Of a stretch of DNA of 64,000 nucleotides, positions 37,508 to 45,813 are shown in pieces. Every line of letters begins with the position of its first letter. Position 1 is the stretch's first letter. Origin of the DNA: Pseudovibrio exalbescens (lineage in GTDB: Bacteria > Pseudomonadota > Alphaproteobacteria > Rhizobiales > Stappiaceae); the NCBI RefSeq assembly GCF_028737195.1, contig NZ_JAQZAJ010000003.1:558001-622000 (forward strand), in the 5' to 3' direction. Both the position numbers and the translations under genes were made by a program. Under the pieces are notes generated by a model. It ran no database searches and was not told where the DNA came from. It saw nothing but the letters and a program-made list of their open reading frames with translations.

Positions 37508-38119
37508 ATGACGGACTATTCCTCTCCGATGCCTCATTATCTTGATGACGAAGGCGAAACGGCAAAATCTGAAAAGTCCATTCCAGTGGACAAGCACCTG
37601 TTTGACGCTCGTACGGTTCTGATCACAGGTCAAATCTCGCAGGAACTTGCTCAGGACGTCTGTTCTCGGTTGTTGGCTTTGTCTCAGGTCTCCGATGATC
37701 CAATCACCGTGATCGTTTCTTCTCCGGGCGGCCATGTGGAATCCGGTGACATGATTCATGACACCATCCGCTTCATTCGCCCTGAAGTGCGTATGCTTGG
37801 TATGGGCTGGGTCGCAAGTGCGGGCGCATTGATTTACGTTTCAGTGCCAAAGGAACGTCGCCTGTGTACGCCGAACACTCGTTTCCTGTTGCACCAACCA
37901 TCGGGTGGCGCTGGCGGCATGGCGACCGACATTGAAATTCAAGCAAAAGAGATCCTGAAGATGCGTGATCGCCTCAATCAGATCTTTGCCGATGCTACGG
38001 GCCAGCCGATTGAGCGTATTGAGAAAGATACGGACCGCGACTACTGGATGTCTCCGGCAGAAGGCATTGAATACGGTTTGGTCGGCCGCGTCGTGAACAG
38101 CGCAAAAGAACTGGACTAG
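37508..38119 (+). CDS. Clp protease proteolytic subunit (ClpP variant)
   Basis: ClpP-family serine protease of 203 residues. The catalytic triad is kept: Ser in [12 protein letters not shown] (canonical ClpP has ASMGA), His in [12 protein letters not shown] and Asp in KDTDRDYWM. About 30 residues precede the first strand, longer and more acidic than the usual ClpP propeptide. No clpX or clpA is adjacent, so it is probably a second ClpP paralogue rather than the housekeeping copy. Partner ATPase is unknown; clpS-clpA lie 8 kb away. Confidence 0.88.
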   Translation: MTDYSSPMPHYLDDEGETAKSEKSIPVDKHLFDARTVLITGQISQELAQDVCSRLLALSQVSDDPITVIVSSPGGHVESGDMIHDTIRFIRPEVRMLGMGWVASAGALIYVSVPKERRLCTPNTRFLLHQPSGGAGGMATDIEIQAKEILKMRDRLNQIFADATGQPIERIEKDTDRDYWMSPAEGIEYGLVGRVVNSAKELD

Positions 38120-38149
38120 CGGTTCAAGACACTGTTCTGAAGTGAAAGA

Positions 38150-38175
38150 AAGCGGTCCTTGAGGCCGCTTTTTTT
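38150..38175 (+). terminator. intrinsic terminator of the clpP-like gene
   Basis: AAGCGGTC, loop CTTGA-type, GGCCGCTT (one wobble), followed by TTTTT. Confidence 0.82.
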
Positions 38176-38476
38176 GTTGCCCAAACGCACCACATTGCCG
38201 CGCGGTCATGGAGATATGTTTTTGCGGCTTGCGAAAATTCGGTTGTGGTACTAAATGCATCTACGCCTCCCGGATGTGACATGAGTGCCACATTGAGGCT
38301 TGGAGTGTTTCATCTCCGCCTGTCCAAACCACTTCTCCTCACCCATGTCGTTAGAGTGTCAAACCGCCAGTTGACGGTGTGTTCAGAAGTGATTGTTCGA
38401 TCCTTCCCGTTCCTTGCTTTACATGAAGGGGATTGATCTTATCTATCAATAACAAGTGCTTTACGCGGAGAAACGC
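38176..38476. other. gene-free leader of the cyclase gene
   Basis: About 300 bases with no supportable gene. It should contain the cyclase promoter; I see no clean -35/-10 pair, only TTGACG near 38372 without a good partner. Confidence 0.35.
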
Positions 38477-39730
38477 ATGTTCATCCATGGCGCCATTCTG
38501 TCGGCTGATATCGTGAGCTGGCTCTACGAGAAAGCTCGCTTCTATCCGAACATTTCGCAGGTGCTTGAAGAGTTGGTGGAACGCACGCGTGAAGCAGGAA
38601 TGCTGGTTGATCGGATGTGGATCAGCATTCCGGTCCTCCATCCGTCACTTCGCGCAAAGGGCTTTCATTGGACCTTAGAAAAAGGAGTAGAGCTGCGATA
38701 TTATCGCGGTGAGCCCGCACTTGAGCAAATGTACCTGAACAGCCCTCTAAAGGTGGTGCACGACACAGGCGAGTCAGTGCGCTTACAGATTACACAGGAA
38801 GCTCAAGAGAACGAGTTCGGCATTGTGCCCGATCTGAGGGAAGCTGGCTTTACGGACTATATCGCCATGCCCCTTGTTTTTTCTGAAGCCACCCCTGGCA
38901 CAGTGAGTATGGCAACGCGCGAGTCCGTTGGCTTCAACGACGCCGATATCTTGGCGTTTGAGACCATTGCCCAGCCGCTCAGCATGCTGTGTGAGGCGCA
39001 AGCCCTAAAAGAAAAGGCTGAAACCGTTCTGAACACCTATGTTGGTCCGCGGGCAGGTGCGCGTGTATTGAACGGCGAGATCAAGCGTGGGGATGGTGAG
39101 CGCATCTCGGCAATCGTTGGCTTTGCAGACTTGCGGGGCTTTACGCAGCTGTCCAATCAGCTGCCGAGCGACAAGATCATAGAGCTATTGAATATTTATT
39201 TCGGTGCCATGTCTGAGGCCGTCGAGCGTAATGGCGGTGAGGTGCTAAAGTTCATCGGTGATGAAGTGCTCTCTGTCTTTCCCTATGAAAACGAAGAGGG
39301 GGCCCGCGTCGCGGCCATGCAGGCGCTTTTGACAGCGAAGGAAACAATGCAAGGGATCCAGCGCGCAAATGACACCAGTTGCCCCATGCTGCCCGATTTG
39401 CGCCTGGGAATGGGTCTTCATGCGGGAGACGTCTTCTTCGGAAACGTAGGGGGAGAGACACGCCTCGACTTTACTGTCGTTGGGCCCACCGTCAACAAGG
39501 CTTCCCGGATCGCAGGCCTTTCCAAAGACCTCAATCAGGACATTCTGACTTCCAAGGAATTTGCCGATATTCTGGGCTGCCATGCGGGGGCGCTGGGCTC
39601 TTATTACCTGAAAGGGTTTGAGGAGCCACAGCCGGTATTTACGGCACCTGAACACGGCAGCGACTGCAAGACCGAAGAAGGAAAGCTTGCTTGGGATGCT
39701 TATGGCGCCCTGAAAACCAACGCCTCGTAA
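38477..39730 (+). CDS. class III adenylate/guanylate cyclase
   Basis: Protein of 417 residues. The C-terminal catalytic domain (about 205-400) has both metal Asp residues (GFADLRGFTQLSN; FIGDEVLSVF), the substrate-binding Lys in EVLKFIGDE and Asp in LDFTVVGPTVN, and the transition-state Asn/Arg in VNKASRI, so it should be active, most likely as an adenylate cyclase. The N-terminal 200 residues form a soluble sensor-like domain (GFHWTLEKGVELRYYRG; GFTDYIAMPL) of the kind seen before many alphaproteobacterial cyclases. The ATG with GCGGAGAAACGC upstream is used. No TM segment. Confidence 0.9.
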   Translation: MFIHGAILSADIVSWLYEKARFYPNISQVLEELVERTREAGMLVDRMWISIPVLHPSLRAKGFHWTLEKGVELRYYRGEPALEQMYLNSPLKVVHDTGESVRLQITQEAQENEFGIVPDLREAGFTDYIAMPLVFSEATPGTVSMATRESVGFNDADILAFETIAQPLSMLCEAQALKEKAETVLNTYVGPRAGARVLNGEIKRGDGERISAIVGFADLRGFTQLSNQLPSDKIIELLNIYFGAMSEAVERNGGEVLKFIGDEVLSVFPYENEEGARVAAMQALLTAKETMQGIQRANDTSCPMLPDLRLGMGLHAGDVFFGNVGGETRLDFTVVGPTVNKASRIAGLSKDLNQDILTSKEFADILGCHAGALGSYYLKGFEEPQPVFTAPEHGSDCKTEEGKLAWDAYGALKTNAS

Positions 39731-39758
39731 TTTTTCCCATCCGTTTGGATGAAAACAA

Positions 39759-39788
39759 AAAACCCGCCACGGTCCTCCGGGCGGGTTT
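39759..39788. terminator. bidirectional terminator, cyclase / DUF599
   Basis: AAAACCCGCC, 10-base loop, GGCGGGTTTT, with T-rich tracts on both strands (GTTTTG on plus, TTTGTTTTC on minus). Serves both converging genes. Confidence 0.85.
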
Positions 39789-39817
39789 TGTTTTGACTTG
39801 CATGAATCTTTTGGGGG

Positions 39818-40495
39818 TCAAAGCAACACTGCACGTGCCTTCGAGAAAAACTGGCGCCGGACCAGCACCATAAACACAAAGAGCGTTGCCGCCATAAAGA
39901 CATGCGGACCGCCATACCAACCAAGAAAACCCACGGAAAAGAACAGACTGGCCTGTCCTCGGCTGAAATGGCGCCCTGCCAGCGTCACAAACTTTGCGGC
40001 TCGATCCACTCTCTCCAAGGCTTCAGGATCCTCCTTGCCTTGCGTGTCAGCGACACTGCCCATGATGATTGTGGCATAGTTGAACAGGCGGTAGGCCCAA
40101 CCGAACTTAAAGAACGAGTAGGCAAGGATGACGATCAGGCCGATGGCCTTGGTCTCCCAGTGCGCAGGATCCGGTGTCAGTTGGATCGGCAGTTCTTTGG
40201 CAAGTTCAACCACCTTGTCAGTTGAATTGAGAATGGCGAATGCGCCGCCAATGGCCAGTAGGGAGGTGGAGGCAAAGAAGGATGTGCCCTGCTGAAGGCC
40301 TGCTGCAATGTTGGTATCGGCAATTCTCATCTGCCGCGACAACATGGCGCGCAACCACGTGTGACGGTAGGCATCCATCATGTGAGTGAGAGATTTTTCA
40401 CGCCATGGACTTGCATAGATCAGCCAGCTGTAGAGCAGCCAGCAGAACAAAAAAAAGATCAATGCGCCGATATCAAATGGACTCAAATGCTCCAT
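39818..40495 (-). CDS. DUF599 inner-membrane protein
   Basis: Protein of 225 residues with four to five membrane segments. Diagnostic stretches are HLSPFDIGALIFFLFCWLLY at the start, RHTWLRAMLSRQMRIADTNI, then SLLAIGGAFAILN and FFKFGWAYRLFNYATIIMG. DUF599 is conserved in alphaproteobacteria; its function is not known. It converges with the cyclase gene over a shared terminator. Confidence 0.9.
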   Translation of the reverse strand: MEHLSPFDIGALIFFLFCWLLYSWLIYASPWREKSLTHMMDAYRHTWLRAMLSRQMRIADTNIAAGLQQGTSFFASTSLLAIGGAFAILNSTDKVVELAKELPIQLTPDPAHWETKAIGLIVILAYSFFKFGWAYRLFNYATIIMGSVADTQGKEDPEALERVDRAAKFVTLAGRHFSRGQASLFFSVGFLGWYGGPHVFMAATLFVFMVLVRRQFFSKARAVLL

Positions 40496-40770
40496 TTTTG
40501 GCCTTTCTCTGCCGTTTTTTCACGCTATTCTTGCCCGGGGTGTGTTCGAAATACTCTTGACACGAATTCACCATGTTTTATCGCCTGCTTAGTGACGTCC
40601 TCAAGAAGTAAACGCGAGGTTAACGGATGGGTGGGGCGTGGTTCCACAGGAAATATGGCAGTTCGATGTCAATTAGGGGCTTGCGTCTCAGATCGAGACG
40701 GGCTAATCACCACCCCCGCAGCGCAATGAGTTTTCGTTTGCGCGCTATTTACAACAACTCATGGTGTTTT
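40496..40770. other. gene-free region between DUF599 and the small ORF
   Basis: About 275 bases; no gene beyond short chance frames. It contains the DUF599 promoter on the minus strand and, if the downstream small ORF is real, a plus-strand promoter. No clear consensus seen. Confidence 0.3.
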
Positions 40771-40878
40771 ATGGACCAGGAAGTTCAGAAGTCCTGCTGG
40801 GGCGTGACGGCGAGAGCAGTTGTCGCATTAGGGGGCGCGCTGGCGCTGATCTATGTATTCGCAGGGGCTGGCGCCTAG
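40771..40878 (+). CDS. possible 35-residue membrane peptide with own terminator
   Basis: ATG-initiated 35-codon frame: a short charged start (MDQEVQKSCWGV) then one hydrophobic span (about residues 12-34, AVVALGGALALIYVFAGAGA). The ribosome-binding site is weak. A strong plus-strand terminator 40 bases downstream has no other gene to serve, because the upstream neighbour runs the other way. That is the main support; an sRNA is the alternative. Confidence 0.35.
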   Translation: MDQEVQKSCWGVTARAVVALGGALALIYVFAGAGA

Positions 40879-40918
40879 CCAAGGCCCGCCGACTGGCGAA
40901 TAAGGTTTCTATAGAAGG

Positions 40919-40945
40919 GGTGCAGATTACGGTCTGCACCTTTTT
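40919..40945 (+). terminator. strong terminator after the small ORF
   Basis: GGTGCAGA, loop TTACGG, TCTGCACC followed by TTTTT. Perfect 8-bp stem. It ends a plus-strand transcript that must begin after 40495. Confidence 0.8.
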
Positions 40946-41020
40946 CTTTTGTAGGCCAAATCACCCAAAGGTGTGTTGCAGGCTCTTTCCTTGCAAAGCT
41001 CATATTGATAAACAGCTGCC

Positions 41021-41455
41021 ATGGCATTGCATCTTGTAAAATTATGCGTGGGCGTTGATAGCCCGGATCAGCTTCAGCAATACATCGAGCACCGGCAGGT
41101 GCTGGCGCTCGCAGCGGGCGTCTCTGATGAGCAAGTCCATACGACCCGCATGGTCCCCACACGAATAGAGGAACTGCTTGATGGTGGCTCTCTCTACTGG
41201 GTTATCAAGGGATCCATTCAGGTGCGCCAAAAACTCATCGATATTCGCGTGCTTAAGGACGATGGCGGTCGCAAGCAGTGTGAGCTGGTCTTGGAGCCGC
41301 ACTTGGTACACACGCATCAGCAGCCGCGCCGCCCATTTCAGGGCTGGCGCTATTTGAAGGCCGAAGACGCTCCCGCGGACATGCGCATATCAGCGGTGTC
41401 CGGCGATATTCCGGAGAGCATGCGTCAGGAGCTTCAAGAGCTCTGCCTAATCTAG
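41021..41455 (+). CDS. DUF1489 protein
   Basis: Protein of 144 residues with the family start MALHLVKLCVGVDSPDQLQ and the block TRMVPTRIEELLDGGSLYWV, then PHLVHTHQQPRRPFQGWRYL. DUF1489 is nearly restricted to alphaproteobacteria. It has no predicted membrane segment. Function unknown. Confidence 0.92.
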   Translation: MALHLVKLCVGVDSPDQLQQYIEHRQVLALAAGVSDEQVHTTRMVPTRIEELLDGGSLYWVIKGSIQVRQKLIDIRVLKDDGGRKQCELVLEPHLVHTHQQPRRPFQGWRYLKAEDAPADMRISAVSGDIPESMRQELQELCLI

Positions 41456-41573
41456 CTGTATGTCGTTTTTTCGATTGCGCTTGTGAAGGAAATTTGCCTT
41501 CTCTCATCTTGCTTTAGCGGTTTCCTACCTCACATGACTGACAAGCCTTTCCGCTTCCGTTAACAGGAGTGGC

Positions 41574-41603
41574 TTGGTAAGCGGTGGTGTTTGCACTTAT
41601 ACT
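41574..41603 (+). promoter_or_regulatory. candidate promoter of the vWA/J-protein operon
   Basis: TTGGTA, 18-base spacer, TATACT, about 42 bases before the vWA gene start. A plausible housekeeping promoter; one base longer spacing than ideal. Confidence 0.4.
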
Positions 41604-41644
41604 GACATTCAGCCTTTCAGAATGTTGGGTTTGGAGGCCTTTAA

Positions 41645-42373
41645 ATGAAAGATAAGCAAGATGCGCTTTTAAAGCGTACCGACCTCCCAGAGCAGTCCTC
41701 TTCTTCTCAGGACATTCAAGCGTTCCTCAAAGCAGCCAGATCGATTGGTGCCCCAAAAACCGCCGGTGAGAATGGCCGGTTGGTGTTCGCACTGGATGCC
41801 ACCATGAGCCGGCAACCGACGTGGGATCAAGCCTGCCACCTGCAGGCCGAAATGTTCCACGAGGCGGGCAAGGTCGGCGGTCTGGATGTGCAGCTCGTCT
41901 ATTTTCGCGGCTTCGGCGAGTGCCGTGCTTCGAAGTGGGCGAGAGATGCTACTCAGTTGGCCTCTATGATGGGGCGGATCCATTGTCAGGGTGGGAGGAC
42001 GCAGATCCGAAAAGTCCTCAAACACACCATCGCAGAGACGCGAAAGAAAAAGGTTCAGGCGCTGATCTATATCGGTGACTGTATGGAGGAGGAGCCTGAT
42101 CTGTTGTGTGATCATGCCGGCGAACTGGGTTTGCTGGGCGTGCCCACATTCATGTTTCAAGAGGGCAATGACCCATTGGCGGAGCATACCTTCAAAGAGG
42201 TAGCGCGATTGACCAAAGGGGTCTTCCATCGATTTGACAGACAATCTGCAGAGCGCTTGCGCCAGCTCCTCGGAGCTGTGGCAGCCTATTCGGCAGGTGG
42301 TCGTGTTGCCTTGGAGAATTTGAGCAACAGTGGCCACAAGGGCGCTCAGTTGCTGATTGGAGATATGCGATAG
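41645..42373 (+). CDS. vWA-fold protein
   Basis: Protein of 242 residues with a von Willebrand A-like domain. The metal site (MIDAS) is near-canonical: FALDATMSR gives DxTxS (usual DxSxS), Thr in GGRTQIRKVL, and Asp in YIGDCMEEE. About 45 residues precede the domain. No signal peptide, so it is cytosolic. The next gene, a membrane J-protein, starts two bases after this stop, so the two are made together and may work together. Confidence 0.82.
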   Translation: MKDKQDALLKRTDLPEQSSSSQDIQAFLKAARSIGAPKTAGENGRLVFALDATMSRQPTWDQACHLQAEMFHEAGKVGGLDVQLVYFRGFGECRASKWARDATQLASMMGRIHCQGGRTQIRKVLKHTIAETRKKKVQALIYIGDCMEEEPDLLCDHAGELGLLGVPTFMFQEGNDPLAEHTFKEVARLTKGVFHRFDRQSAERLRQLLGAVAAYSAGGRVALENLSNSGHKGAQLLIGDMR

Positions 42374-42375
42374 CG

Positions 42376-43116
42376 ATGGCTTATCTGGTTGCAGGAGGGC
42401 TGGTTCTGGCCCTTTCCATTTATCTTGCGAATGCTTTCACGAAGTCCAACCCGGCTGAACTGGCCAGAAAAATCAAGCTGGTTGGCGGAATTTTTCTGAT
42501 ACCGGTCTGCATATTTCTGGTTGTCACAGGGCGCTGGCTCGTTGCCATACCGCTTGCAGCTGTCGCCTTGTCGCTCTTTGGCGTTCGTGGCTTTTCGCCG
42601 TTTGCGGGCCTTCGTGGTCTCAACCTAGGAGGGCTTGGTGGCGATCCGTTTGGCGCATCACGAGGAAATCAAAAGTCCTCAGTGCGTTCGGCGTTCTTTG
42701 AGATGGCTCTGGATCACGACAGCGGTGAGATGGATGGCCGGGTGCGGTCGGGACGCTACTCCGGCCAAAGGCTGAGTGATTTGTCCATGGAGGACATGAA
42801 GAGCCTCTGGCGAGAAGTTTCTGGAGATCAGGACAGCCTGACTCTATTCGAAACTTATCTCGACAGCCGGTTCGCCGACTGGCGTGTACACTTCCAGTCG
42901 GACTCCACATCTGGGCATAGCCAGTCTTCGAGCTCTGGCTCCCTGACTGAAGAGGAGGCCTACGAGATTCTTGGTCTTTCCCCGGGGGCCAGCACGGAGG
43001 AAATCCGAGCGGCCCACCGCAGACTGATCAAGAGAGTTCATCCGGACAGCGGCGGCTCCGCGGTCCTTGCTGCTAAGCTCAACGAGGCGAAGGATAGGCT
43101 TCTCAACAGACATTAG
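42376..43116 (+). CDS. membrane-anchored TIM14-like DnaJ-domain protein
   Basis: Protein of 246 residues: an N-terminal TM segment (about 3-20), a second hydrophobic hairpin (about 35-70), a linker with GGLGGDPFG, and a C-terminal J domain (about 190-246) with EEAYEILGLSPGASTEEIR and the catalytic HPD tripeptide in RVHPDSGGS. This layout, TM then C-terminal J domain without zinc or CTD regions, is that of TIM14/PAM18-like type III J-proteins of alphaproteobacteria. It should stimulate DnaK at the inner membrane. Converges on the carboxypeptidase gene. Confidence 0.88.
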   Translation: MAYLVAGGLVLALSIYLANAFTKSNPAELARKIKLVGGIFLIPVCIFLVVTGRWLVAIPLAAVALSLFGVRGFSPFAGLRGLNLGGLGGDPFGASRGNQKSSVRSAFFEMALDHDSGEMDGRVRSGRYSGQRLSDLSMEDMKSLWREVSGDQDSLTLFETYLDSRFADWRVHFQSDSTSGHSQSSSSGSLTEEEAYEILGLSPGASTEEIRAAHRRLIKRVHPDSGGSAVLAAKLNEAKDRLLNRH

Positions 43117-43134
43117 TTATCACCGTTACGCAAG

Positions 43135-44556
43135 TTACTGATATACGGCATAGCAAGAGTAGTTTGCTCTTTTCAGGGACTTACAAGCGTCCCAAGCGGC
43201 AGTTTTCGTTTCAAATCCAATGAACCGGGCGCGGTACAGCGTCTGGTTTTTCGTGCGGACCGGCTCAGTGTACATGGAATAGCGCTTCAGCTTTCCACCG
43301 GTTGCTGCACGGGCTTTTTCTAGCATTGCAATGGCCTGCTCCTGACTGGCAGACGCGGAGATCTGCACGTGCCAGCTTGGCTCTGGTTCGGCGCTTGCTG
43401 CCGGTACCTGCTGCTGTGCAGCGTTCTGGACAGGGGCTGCAGCCGGAAGGGCGGTTGGCGCAACTGAGGCGACCTTGATGGGCTCTTCTGGGTTTGCAAT
43501 TGGAGCCAGAGATTCGTGGCTCTCAAGCATTTGTGCGATCGGATCTCCGCCAGGCTTGGTGCTTGGTGTTATTGAAGCTTGAGCATAGGCCATTACCGGC
43601 GTGGATGCTGTTGCTGAACCGAAGCTTGGCTTGGAGTTTGGCAGCGCGGCCAGCGTTTGTGGCAGAGAAGTCGGGCTGCCAGCGAGCAGAAGCGGCGCGG
43701 TACGTGGGCCACGGCTAGCTTTGCCCAAGTAGCGGTTGATCAGGTCCACCATGTGTGCGTCGCGGCTGCGACCAGTTCGTCCGCCCATGACAACGGCCAC
43801 GATGTGGCGGCCATCACGTTCCACGTTGGTTACGAGGTTGAAACCAGAAGCGCGAGTGTAGCCGGTTTTAATACCGTCAACGCCGCGAACAGATCCCAGC
43901 AGTCGGTTGTGGTTGCGCAGGCTCGTCTTGCCGTACTTGTAGGAGCGGGTGTTGAAGTACTTGTAGTATTTCGGAAACCGATCCTGAATGGCGCGGCCGA
44001 GCAACGACAGGTCATAAGCGGTTGTGACCTGTTTGCTGTTTGGCAGACCGTGCGGGTTCTTGAATACCGTATTTTGCATGCCGATGCGGCGCGCAGTTGC
44101 TGTCATCCGGCGCGCGAAGGCCGCTTCTGATCCGGAGATGTGTTCAGCAATCACCGTGGAGGCGTCGTTTGCTGAACGGGTGATCAGAGCGAAAATCGCA
44201 TCTTTCACGCGCAAGGTGCCGCCTGCCTTAAGCCAGAGCTTGGTTGGCGGGCGCTGAGAAGCGTATTTGGATACGCGCATGCGGGTGTTCAAAGACATGC
44301 GACCGGCTTCCATTTCCTCAAAGAGGACATAGAGGGTCATGATCTTTGTTGTTGAAGCTGGGAAACGCCGTGCGTGGGCGTTGTCCTGATAAAGCACCTT
44401 GCCTGTCTTGGCGTCGACGACGACGCCCGCATACTTTGAGTTCGCCTCAGCTACTGTAGCTGTTGCCACCAACGTGGTCGCAACCAGGCCCGCCGTAGCA
44501 ATCAGGCTGAAAGTCTTCTTGATACGTGACAGTGGTCCAAAAAAACGCAGACCCAT
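43135..44556 (-). CDS. D-alanyl-D-alanine carboxypeptidase with C-terminal SPOR domain
   Basis: Peptidoglycan-trimming penicillin-binding protein (peptidase S11). From the chosen ATG it has 473 residues: a signal peptide ending near TVAEA (about 37), then the three active-site motifs SXXK (ASTTKIM), SXN (RSANDAS) and KTG (GIKTGYTRASGFN). A Pro/Ala-rich linker of about 100 residues follows, then a SPOR domain (last 75 residues, WHVQISASASQEQAIAMLE) that binds denuded glycan at the division site. Longer starts are possible; GGGGCGAG sits just upstream of this one. Confidence 0.92.
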   Translation of the reverse strand: MGLRFFGPLSRIKKTFSLIATAGLVATTLVATATVAEANSKYAGVVVDAKTGKVLYQDNAHARRFPASTTKIMTLYVLFEEMEAGRMSLNTRMRVSKYASQRPPTKLWLKAGGTLRVKDAIFALITRSANDASTVIAEHISGSEAAFARRMTATARRIGMQNTVFKNPHGLPNSKQVTTAYDLSLLGRAIQDRFPKYYKYFNTRSYKYGKTSLRNHNRLLGSVRGVDGIKTGYTRASGFNLVTNVERDGRHIVAVVMGGRTGRSRDAHMVDLINRYLGKASRGPRTAPLLLAGSPTSLPQTLAALPNSKPSFGSATASTPVMAYAQASITPSTKPGGDPIAQMLESHESLAPIANPEEPIKVASVAPTALPAAAPVQNAAQQQVPAASAEPEPSWHVQISASASQEQAIAMLEKARAATGGKLKRYSMYTEPVRTKNQTLYRARFIGFETKTAAWDACKSLKRANYSCYAVYQ

Positions 44557-44801
44557 AACTCGCCCCATTAGCAGTAAGCATTTGTTTTCGCGTTTGAAAC
44601 GCGCACTCAACGACGGCTTGCAAGATCAAGCGAGATTCGCGTGATCCGTGCGGGTGTAAAAATCAGGAAAAGCCCCCAAACCGCTTCATGCCCAAAATGA
44701 TGCAAACGCGGTTACGAATGTGTAAATGCCCGGCATCATTTTCATGTTTTTATCCCCTACCAAAATTAACGCAGCGTCACTAGCAGTTAGTAGTTGAATA
44801 A

Positions 44802-44844
44802 TGCGATGCGGCATATTTTGACTTTTATTGTGCGGTGCGGTATA
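44802..44844 (+). promoter_or_regulatory. direct repeats overlapping the phasin promoter (candidate operator)
   Basis: TGCGATGCGGCATA (44802-44815) and TGCGGTGCGGTATA (44831-44844) match at 12 of 14 positions, 29 bases apart. The first lies just upstream of the -35, the second covers the spacer and -10. This is repressor-operator geometry; PhaR, which binds TGC-rich sites before phasin genes in Paracoccus and Rhodobacter, is the obvious candidate. Confidence 0.5.
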
Positions 44845-44846
44845 GG
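44818..44846 (+). promoter_or_regulatory. phasin promoter
   Basis: TTGACT, exact 17-base spacer, TATAGG. Expected transcription start near 44853, giving a leader of about 70 bases. Confidence 0.6.
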
Positions 44847-44923
44847 TGTTTCCTGTTAGTTTTCTGAGGGCTACCGCAGGTGCGTTGGTCTATTTTACTC
44901 TCTGAAATATTGGGGACATTGGT

Positions 44924-45256
44924 ATGATGGGTGGTTTTGAAGAACTTCAGAAAATCCAGAAGGACAATTCTGAGATGGTAATGGAGAGCATTAGCGCGCT
45001 CTCAAAGGGGATGCAGGCGGTCTCCAACGAGCTCTCTGAGTATCAGAAGAAGTCATGGAAAGAGAGCAGCGATGCCATGTCTGCTGTCATGGGGGCAGGC
45101 ACCTTGGACAAGGCATTTGAAGCACAGAACTCCTACGCCAAGTCCAGCTACGAGAACTTCGTCACCGAGATGACCAAGCTGGGTGAGATGTACAGCGAGA
45201 TGGCTAAAGATGCATACAAGCCGTTCTCCAACATCATGCCTGAAGCCAAAAAGTAA
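44924..45256 (+). CDS. phasin family protein
   Basis: Small amphipathic protein that coats polyhydroxyalkanoate granules. The 110-residue product is almost wholly alpha-helical: GGFEELQKIQKDNSEMVMES, SKGMQAVSNELSEYQKKSW, then AFEAQNSYAKSSYENFVTEM. No Cys or TM segment. Two ATG codons in a row start the gene. The upstream direct repeats over the promoter suggest repression when no polymer is present. Polymerase genes are not in the window. Confidence 0.87.
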   Translation: MMGGFEELQKIQKDNSEMVMESISALSKGMQAVSNELSEYQKKSWKESSDAMSAVMGAGTLDKAFEAQNSYAKSSYENFVTEMTKLGEMYSEMAKDAYKPFSNIMPEAKK

Positions 45257-45285
45257 TTTTTCCCGTTTCAAATTGAGCTGATTGG

Positions 45286-45315
45286 AAAGCCCGGGTCTAT
45301 TGGCTCGGGCTTTTT
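45286..45315 (+). terminator. intrinsic terminator of phasin
   Basis: AAAGCCCG pairs with CGGGCTTT across an inner loop that pairs partly (GGT...GCT), followed by TT. Confidence 0.8.
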
Positions 45316-45813
45316 GTTGCCTACACTTTATATATATGAGACGTGTTTCGGCGGGGTGCTATCCCCACTACCATCCAAAAGCAGCTTATCACTTGGTTTA
45401 TGCACCACGAAAATGCTCGGTTTCTGGGTTTGAATTTTGCAAACACCGTGCACAATGGTTTTAAGTAGAGTGATGAAGAGGGGTGGTGTGGTAACAGACA
45501 CCGATTGTATTCTGGAACACTGCCTCTATTTAACATGAAGAACGTGGGTTCCAATCGATAGACCAAGTTGGGCATGAAGGTAAGTAAAATGGCAGTTGAG
45601 CAGCATTTTCGCGGAGATGCTGAAAGTCTGTTGTCGGTTTGTGATCCAAAAACAGTGGTGTTTGATCAATTAAACTTGAGTGCAGCAGGGTTGGGAACAA
45701 TATTTCAAACATCATTTAGTTCTAGGGTGAAATTTTCCCCCTTGAATTCGAGGGGCTCTTGTTTAAATACTATCAAGGTCCCGGATTTATACATGATGGG
45801 GCACGAGGAATAT
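45316..45813. other. gene-free region upstream of clpS
   Basis: About 500 bases, AT-richer than its surroundings. The clpS frame stays open for 82 codons upstream, but those codons use AGG, TTA and ATA and form no recognisable domain, so I read it as leader and promoter sequence. No repeats or hairpin of note. Confidence 0.45.

Larger units (their letters stand above)
44557..44923. other. divergent region, carboxypeptidase / phasin
   Basis: 367 bases without a gene. It holds the carboxypeptidase leader on the minus strand and, at 44818-44846, a good plus-strand promoter for phasin overlapped by direct repeats. It is AT-richer than the flanking genes. Confidence 0.6.
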
